A stretch of 64,000 nt of DNA from Populus alba (taxonomy: Eukaryota; Streptophyta; Magnoliopsida; Malpighiales; Salicaceae), in NCBI RefSeq assembly GCF_005239225.2, contig NC_133289.1, positions 1,185,501 through 1,249,500 on the forward strand, read 5' to 3'. Positions 57,222 through 64,000 of the stretch are shown here, in pieces. The position numbers and the translations under genes were made by a program. The notes under the pieces are model-generated. The model was given only the letters and a program-made list of their open reading frames with translations, did not search any database and was not told the origin of the DNA. The stretch's first letter is position 1. Each line of letters starts with the position of its first letter.

Positions 57222-58965
57222 TGACACGACCAAAAGCTTGATGTCTTTTCCCAAGTGCAGGAGTGTCGAAGTAATAAATAACCCGGCAAGACCGGGGTCG
57301 AACCACAGAGAGGTTAATTGTATAAATTATAAATAGCAACACAACAACAACAACAATAACAATAATAACAATAATTATTATTATAATACTCAGTACGTGG
57401 CGTTGTTACACCTGAGAATGATCCAAAGATCGGGTCACAGGTTTCCAGCCTATATACTGAGTTTATGAAAATATCAAAGGGATATATTACAGAATGTAAA
57501 TAACAAAAATAACAATAATAAAAATAATAATAGTAGTAGTAGTAGCAATAGAAGAAGATGAAGAAATTAATGAGAACTTTGAATTGGAAGATTAATGTAA
57601 GGATTAAACAATGATAAAAACAAATGTCAAGGTTAGAGGATCCACTAATGGTACTTCAAACAAGTATAATATAAACTCTTATTACTCAATTGGAAACCAC
57701 ACATAAAGGAGGTTCCAATCAGATTATAAATTGTTAACATGATTACATTAGTTATCTTATTCGAATAAAGCTAATACTTGTAAATGTTGGCAGGCATTCA
57801 TGATTATAACTTATGTTAACAACAAATCAAGTCCCTTTCATAGCTCAGGTGTCGGTTATACCATACAGTATGGGCTATGAAAGTAACCAAGTATTTGTCT
57901 GTACCAAGTGTTATACAACAATAAATCTAGATTAACCATTTAACAAGCAAAGTTATTAAAAGTGAACAAGATAACAAATATAAAACATGTTAGTATCCAT
58001 CGTTAAGGTCCATGTTAAGTTTATATTTATACTTATTCTTACACCATTAGTGTGCCCTTTTCACCTTGACATAATTAACTTAGCTAAACATAATGAAAGA
58101 AATAAACATAAATAAAACAAGATAAGAACATAAATGAGAAAGAAGTTATCTAAGTAAAGGAAAGGAAATGAAGTGCATAAACTTGATATTAATGAAAGCA
58201 AGACATAAGCAATACAAAGAGATAAAGCAAGAGCATGATCTTGATCTGGAAACCAGATGCCTCAATACATGGTAAGTGCTCCTTTTATAGGCCAAAATTT
58301 GGAACTATTGATTTGTTGACTAATTGATGAGTGAGTGGCCACATCTAGACTAGATAACAATCCTTATCTTCTTGTCTGATCAAGACGTCATTGCTAACAT
58401 CATAATTTGCCCCAGAATCCTCAAAATGTTCTAGGAAATTGTCTCAGCTTTCCAACAAAAAAAAGATGAGGTCATTTGGACTTCTAGAACTCAAGATATG
58501 GGCTGAACACTAAATAGTGTTGGGCTGCAGGAACAGCTTCGGACTTCTTCGTTGTTCTTTCAATTTGGACTTCAAAATGACCTTTTTCAAATCTTGGGCT
58601 CCTCATGAAAGTTGTAGCTTTTGTCTTACCTTTCCATCCATATAAAGTGGACCTAAATCCGAAATCTAGAGCTCCAGATATGATCCAATTACCGAGCAAT
58701 GTTCCGGTTTGGACTGCACCGACATCTCTTTTCTAAGTTTGGCCATCTCTTTGTCCTTTAACTTTCAATGCTTAAACTCATCAAATCAATCCTTTTATTT
58801 ATGTGATAGTCCTGCATTTAAAATGAGCATTTACCATAAATTAAGGTATCTTATAATATCAAACTTGTTATTATAAAACATGCTTTAGTTAAGGAGTTAT
58901 TGATACTTCAAGTGCAAAATGATGATATAAAACCTTGATAAACATGCACTTTTAAGTACTAATCA
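57222..58965 (-). mobile_element. Solo LTR G (Athila, reverse) in ORF1 of element F
   Basis: 1744 bp, TGACACGACC...AGTACTAATCA on the plus strand, with direct repeats ATTCT at 57217-57221 and 58966-58970. It has the same LTR family as B, D and E. Compared with D it shows many one-base indels in homopolymers. Confidence 0.93.
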
Positions 58966-58970
58966 ATTCT

Positions 58971-59354
58971 CTGGCGGAAGTACACTTTGTAGGCATCTTC
59001 GTGGAATTCAGTCAACACACTATACTCTTCGATGGTAGGTTCATGTCAACATTTCAGAAAGTGTGAAGCGTCGTAATCGGGATCCCAAAAATGTATCATG
59101 GCTTTTATAGCTGATGGAAAAACTGGCACTTTCAAAAGGTGCAAAATCCTCACATACTTCATAGCAAATTCTGCTTCATCTATCTGATACTTAGTGAGTG
59201 AAAACAATCTGCTAGTGTCATTTATTATGCACCTGACATCTTTGAGTAGCGGTGTCCCACTGGCATTTGGTCTAGGGTAGTCTCCCTCAGTCATTTGCAA
59301 GGATTCAGATTCGAGTCCATACTCAACAGTGGTTACCTCACGAATAATGGTCAT
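58971..59354 (-). pseudogene. Element F ORF1, N-terminal part
   Basis: It starts at the ATG at 59354 (MTIIREVTTVEYG) and contains MTEGDYPRPN, VRCIINDTSRLF and HFWDPDY. A TGA at 59046-59048 replaces a Trp or Cys codon. Similarity (EPTIEEYSVLTEF) then continues to the G insertion. Confidence 0.82.
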
Positions 59355-59698
59355 TATGTCACCCGAAAGTCCTGTAATGAAAATGCTTCAATGTTATGCT
59401 TATCTCGATGAAATTATACAGGGACCAACCTAAAGAATAGGTTCTAGTCATTAAATGCATTTGGGTAGTTTTGTTATCTAGTCTCAAAGGTCTTTCGCAT
59501 GCTCAGTGATCGTCCTCGAAAGGTTGATATGAGATTTACAAGCAGCGTGAAGATAGAGGCCCTGAGTAAAATCAGTTTGGCATATCAACCACTGTCGAGC
59601 AAACAAATCATGCGAGAGTTGGATAATTTCGCGAGCCTTACCCAGGCTAAAGCCATTGGGGTGCCGTTACTTCTCCACTTATCTTAAAGTTGGTATCA

Positions 59699-59742
<44 letters not shown>

Positions 59743-59980
59743 AATGAGCTTGAATGATATTCATATTAACATATATTCACGATAAATATGAATAATTACG
59801 CGTGCTAAAACAGTAAAAATAAAAAATAAAAATAAAAAACAAAAATAAAATAAAATACACAAAAATACATAATAAACAATAAATAAATAGATAACTTGAT
59901 AAGCACCAACAAAAAAACAAACAAAAAAAAAATATTTAGCAATAAAAGAAACAAAAAAAAAAAGAAGCTTAGTCCTAGGT
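59355..59980 (-). other. Element F 5' leader
   Basis: Non-coding. A (TG)n run of about 38 bases lies at 59701-59740. In sense the part near 59690 (AACTTTAAGATAAGTGG) matches A's leader at about 1029. An A-rich stretch (59810-59965) lies next to the primer site. Confidence 0.6.
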
Positions 59981-59998
59981 TCCCTAGTGGAGTCGCCA
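59981..59998 (-). other. Element F primer binding site
   Basis: Complement of TGGCGACTCCACTAGGGA; Arg type with one base different from that of C. Confidence 0.88.
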
Positions 59999-60001
59999 TT
60001 C

Positions 60002-60536
60002 TGTCGCACCCGACATCGCGGCGGCCCTAAAAATAAATCTTCTTAGATTAATTATGGAAAAAGAACAGATTTCTGGCATCCGGTTCTTTTAGGGGAAAAT
60101 GTCTTGCTTGAGGAGTCGCCACCTAGTATTATGGTCACTAGGAACCCTAATTGGTCAACAGAGATTCTATGGTTCGGGACTGGTTACGTAAAAGGGAAGA
60201 TATTATAACCCCTTAAACATTCTGCCTAAGGCAAACTGCATTTCTGTTTTTTGTCTTAAATTGCTAAATTTTTTATTGGTTTATGTTCTGACGATTTATT
60301 CACAATATTCCTAACTCTGGCATCAATGAATATTCAACTATGGATAATTCCAACTCTGGCGTTGGTAATTATTACGTAGTAAAAAAGAAATTAAATCTAG
60401 ATTTTTTTTGTTTTTTATGTAGTAAAAAAATAATTATTATTAAATCAGTGTTTTTATTCCTGACTCTGGCGTCAGTGAATAAATAAATAAATAAATAAAT
60501 TCATTTTTCATACATGCACATATATTTTTTCTTGCC

Positions 60537-60590
<54 letters not shown>

Positions 60591-62012
60591 CGAATAAAAA
60601 TAATATAAACTTAGACCAGTATTTATTCCCGACTCTGGCGTCGGTGAATAAACCGGTAAATTTATATTATTTTTTTCCATGCATACACATATTTTTTCAT
60701 TTTTTATTTCTACAATTTTTATTTATTTATTTATTTATTTTATTACCTATATATATTTTGGGTCGGGCCCAGTTCAGCCCAAAAGAGGCTAGACTGGGCC
60801 CAGCCAGCCACAGAACTTAATTAATTCTGCATCTAAACTGCACGCGTGAAGCAATTTCACGCGTGCAGCAACTGTGCGAAGGTAATTAAATTACCTTCGC
60901 ACAGTTCTTTCATTATGTTCAAATTCAAACGAGAATGAAGAGAAGAATGGGAATGGCTTACCTGCTTCTGGAAATCGTGAAGTGGCTTGCAGCACAGTGA
61001 TTTCGTGCTCGTATGGGTATGGCTGTCCCCTTCTGTTTTCCTTTTGCTTTGGTGATGATGAAGATCACGACTGACTTCTTGGGTTCTTTCTGGTTTGCAG
61101 GGGGCGATTGAGAAGAAAGTGATGATAAGGTTGGTTTTCTGGGCTTCTACACTTGCGTTTTCTCTGTTTTGTTTTTGGCTGTGGTGTTTTCTTTCTCTCG
61201 GTATTGCTGGGTTTCTTCCCTCTGTCTCACTCTGTCTCTGCTGGGTTTATTCCCTCTGTTTTTCTTCTTCTTCGCGAGGTCTCCTTCGCTCAACTTTTAT
61301 AGAGTCAGCGGCAGCCTTGGTGGTGGAAACGGCTGCCCTCCTAAATGCTCCGTAACCGGTGCCTTCAATGAAGAAACGTCAGCGCCAACGGACGAAACGC
61401 CTTTGCCTTTAATTGCAGAGCCGTTGCAGAGACGGTGAACAGTTGCAGAGTAAAAGAGAAAACGATGCCGTTTTGCTGGTTGTGAATTTGGTCCTTACGA
61501 TTCTTCTAATTTTGCAATCAAACCCCTGATTAAAATGTAATTGGATCCTTACATTTCTGTGCCATTTTCAAGTTGGTCCTTGAATTTTAATTTTCTCAAT
61601 TTGGACCCCAATTAAACCTCAAACTTTGATATTTCTTCAATTAAGTCCCTGATTGGATTAATTAAATTAATTTCAAGCTTAATTAAGTCTCAAAACTTAT
61701 TAATTCTCCAATTGAATCATTGATTCGATGAATTAAATTAATTTCAAGCTTAATTAAGTCTAAAAATTTATCAATTCTCCAATTAAACCCTTACTTGGAT
61801 TAAATAAATTAATTCCAAAGTTTAATTAAACCCCAAAACTTCCATTCATATTGCCCTTAATCCAAAATTTAATTCATTCTTCATTTATTTCATTTTACTT
61901 GTTTTTTCATCATCATTATTATCTTTTTTTTTCATCAATTTTTTTATCCTTTTCAATAAATAAAATAATAATGATAATAAAAATAAAATGGTCAAAAATT
62001 GGGTTATAAACA
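60002..62012 (-). repeat. Element F 5' LTR
   Basis: In sense it starts TGTTTATAACCCAATTTTTG (complement ending at 62012) and ends GGGTGCGACA (complement from 60002). TATA-box complement CTTTTATAG at 61294-61302. (AT)n microsatellite at 60547-60590. The unit CGACTCTGGCGTC...GAATA recurs three or four times at about 60310-60650. The outer boundary is set by analogy with the other Ogre LTRs because the partner LTR is not in the window. Confidence 0.82.
60838..60906. repeat. Two back-to-back palindromes in the element F LTR
   Basis: First: 13-bp arms CTGCACGCGTGAA at 60838-60850 and its complement at 60856-60868, spacer GCAAT. Second: 18-bp arms AACTGTGCGAAGGTAATT at 60870-60887 and its complement at 60889-60906, one-base spacer. 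Both are perfect. Confidence 0.92.
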
Positions 62013-64000
62013 CATGTTATAGAATTTAATTGTATCCATCACTTATCAACACATCAAACATGACTTAAACACAACATAGGCAATTCTCAAACATTTTCAT
62101 CATCATTAAACCCATTACAATTATCTTTAGGTTCAAAATAGACTTTTTATGCTAAACATCATATTCTCATTCAATATTTCTCAAACCAAACTTAAAAAAC
62201 ATTTCCTAAAATATTTACATGAACCCTAGAATTTGAAACTTGGAGGTTTTCTTCTCCTCATCTAAGAACAAGAGAGAAAAACAAAATTCTTTAACGATAT
62301 GTTCTTTATCTTTGCTACTTTAACTTATTAAGTGAATTGTTGCAAAAATCTATAAAAAATCATGTCCTCCTCTTCCAATTTCCAACTTCTTCTCTTTATT
62401 TTTCTCAAGCTCTCCAACTCTTTAAGTTTAGTCACTTAATTTGTTTTCTTGGATATAATCCTTCCAAGAAAACTCATTTTTTATTTAGGTTGAAGAAATG
62501 GAGAGAAGATGAAGAAAATGGGAGAAAAATAAATGGTCTCCCTCCTATTTTCCTTTTGTACAAGACATGGGCTGTCTTTAAAGAAGGAGAGGAGAATATT
62601 TGTTTTGATAAAATTACCAAAAACACCCTTATTAATAGCTCGTGTCATCTTCTTTAATTTACCCAATTTTCAATATTCTCGTAAAGCCTTCCCAAACTCT
62701 GATAAACATAAAATTTTAACTTAAGATAAAACAACAAGTCTAGAGATTGCTTATAACATTTTAGCCTGATCCAATGGTTAGATTGAGATATATCATCAAT
62801 AGTGTAAACCTAGACAATTAGTATCTTTTGTGCTAAAATCTGAATTTCATGCATTAATTTATTTACTTAGATCATCATGAAATTTCCCTTAATTTATACT
62901 CATTAAATTCAATATTACCCTATTTATCACTAATTTGTCAAAATTAGGTTTTTGATCGGGGTTTACATATCTTCTCATTTTTCTTATTCTTTTATTCATT
63001 GAAACTCGTCACTAGTTTCTCCAACGTTATAAGTTTTAAACTAAAATGTATAACCCTCATTTCGACTTCAATAATACCTTTAAATTTATTTATGGAGATC
63101 ATTCTTTCTCCTACATGACATTTATTATCATTCCCATTATTTATTTATTTTTTTCATACCGAATCTCCATTATTCCTCGAAACCTTATTACTTTAATCCT
63201 ATATTTTTTTATAGGGGTTTACAGATAGGATAGGTCAGACCTAGCCCAAAAAGGATTGGGTTGGTCTTGACCTGACAAGGGGTTGGACTGATCTCTTCCT
63301 AAAAGGGCTTGGGTCAATCTAGGCCTAACAAAACCTTTTTTTAGGGGCTGCACCCAACCCACTCGTGTGGGTTGGGCTAAGAGTCCAGCTTAAGGAACCA
63401 TTAACCAGTTATTGTGTTGAGCACAGTAACCAATTAATTATAATCCTTGCTGCAGAAACATGAACTGTGCATATTCTACATGCAAGTAAAGATGCAAGGG
63501 AAGACAAAACAAAGATAGAGAGGGTTACCTGGGGGGCTCTAGTAGCAACTGGGAAGAGTAACGGTGGTGGTTGGGAAATGGTTTCAAGCACTGTTTCAAA
63601 GCTGAGGGAGGAGAAATGGTGGCTGGCGAGAGAGGGGAAAGAGATAGTTCCTCTTCTTTTTTTGGTAGAGACACAAGCTTCTCTTTCTTTTTCTTTCCTT
63701 CCTTTTCATTTCTTGTTTTCTGCTCTTCTCCTTTTTCTTCCTTTGGTCTCCCTTGTTTCTCTTTCTTTTCTTTTATTTTCTTATGCCCTGTTGTTTCATT
63801 TTTTTCTTCTCTTTTCTCTCTTTGTTTTCCCTTGCTTTTCTCTTTGATTTTTTGTCTTTTGTTTTGCTCTCTATTTTTTTTCTTCATCTTTTTTCTAGTC
63901 TTTCTCTCTTTTTTTTCTCTTTTCTTCCTCCTCTCTCCTCTCTTCTCCCGTGGTATTTATAAGGAGAAAAAAGGGGAGAGAGAGCAATTACTCATGTCTA
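62013..64000. other. AT-rich flank, possibly with a partial LTR at the right edge
   Basis: No supported gene. 62013-63220 is AT-rich with no domain-bearing ORF. At 63225-63400 words such as CAACCCACTCG resemble LTR middle regions. At the right edge GTATTTATAAGG (63953-63964) is a reverse TATA box, beyond which (leftwards) comes a T/C-rich tract (sense purine-rich) like the leaders of the Ogre LTRs. This suggests a minus-strand LTR start, at low confidence. Confidence 0.35.

Larger units (their letters stand above)
51287..62012 (-). mobile_element. Element F: Ogre-type retrotransposon (reverse), 5' part, outermost layer
   Basis: Reading leftwards it has LTR (60002-62012), primer site, leader, ORF1, gag, protease, intron and the start of RT. 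RT is cut at 51287 by element A; the rest of F should lie left of the window. It has the same gene order and motifs as A but a different LTR, so it is a sister family. It is interrupted by solo LTR G. Confidence 0.9.

Overview
The window is repeat-rich plant nuclear DNA, most likely from a eudicot. It is an almost uninterrupted nest of Ty3/gypsy LTR retrotransposons from two lineages: Tat/Ogre and Athila. I cannot name the species. No ordinary host gene, rRNA or tRNA gene was recognised. There is one 500-N assembly gap at 5295-5794.

The nesting can be read from direct 5-bp target-site duplications (TSDs), outermost first. (F) An Ogre-type element on the minus strand, 51287-62012, continues off the left edge. 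(A) An Ogre-type element on the plus strand, 1-51286, is inserted in F's reverse transcriptase (RT). (S) A solo LTR of A's own family, 9459-12091, TSD GGAGC, sits between A's RNase H and integrase. (B) An Athila element on the plus strand, 12465-45709, TSD ACCAG, sits inside A's integrase. (E) A minus-strand Athila solo LTR, 18744-41659, TSD AGACG, sits inside an accessory ORF of B. (C) A non-autonomous Ogre-like element, 19429-40728, TSD CCAAG, sits inside E. (D) A minus-strand Athila element, 27756-39095, TSD GCTTC, sits inside C's 3' LTR. A second Athila solo LTR (G), 57222-58965, TSD ATTCT, interrupts F's ORF1. The longest chain is F>A>B>E>C>D, six levels. The order agrees with decay: F and A are full of stops and frameshifts, while D's two LTRs differ by eye only in microsatellite and homopolymer length.

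The most striking content is the cargo of the two Athila elements B and D. Between integrase and 3' LTR, where Athila elements usually have an env-like gene or nothing, both carry two sense-strand ORFs. One is a 182-residue basic, cysteine-rich protein laid out like the small nucleic-acid-binding proteins of carla- and allexiviruses. The other is an intact, intronless 217-residue LONELY GUY (LOG) enzyme, which releases active cytokinin from its nucleotide precursor. Both LOG copies keep the YGGGS and PGGxGT motifs and have no frame-breaking change, although the non-coding DNA next to them has gained several indels. This looks like a retrotransposon family that captured a host hormone-activation gene and a virus-like gene and moved recently with them. 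It did so although both copies seen here have a disabled RT: a large deletion plus a catalytic Asp-to-Asn change in D, and RT and RNase H lost in B.

Other notable structures: a perfect hairpin on the 3' splice site of the Ogre pro-RT intron, present in both A and F; a duplicated, covarying stem-loop module in the Athila 3' region; lineage-specific tandem arrays in the 3' regions of A and C; and long palindromes inside Ogre LTRs. The last 2 kb (62013-64000) is AT-rich non-coding sequence, possibly with part of another LTR at the right edge.
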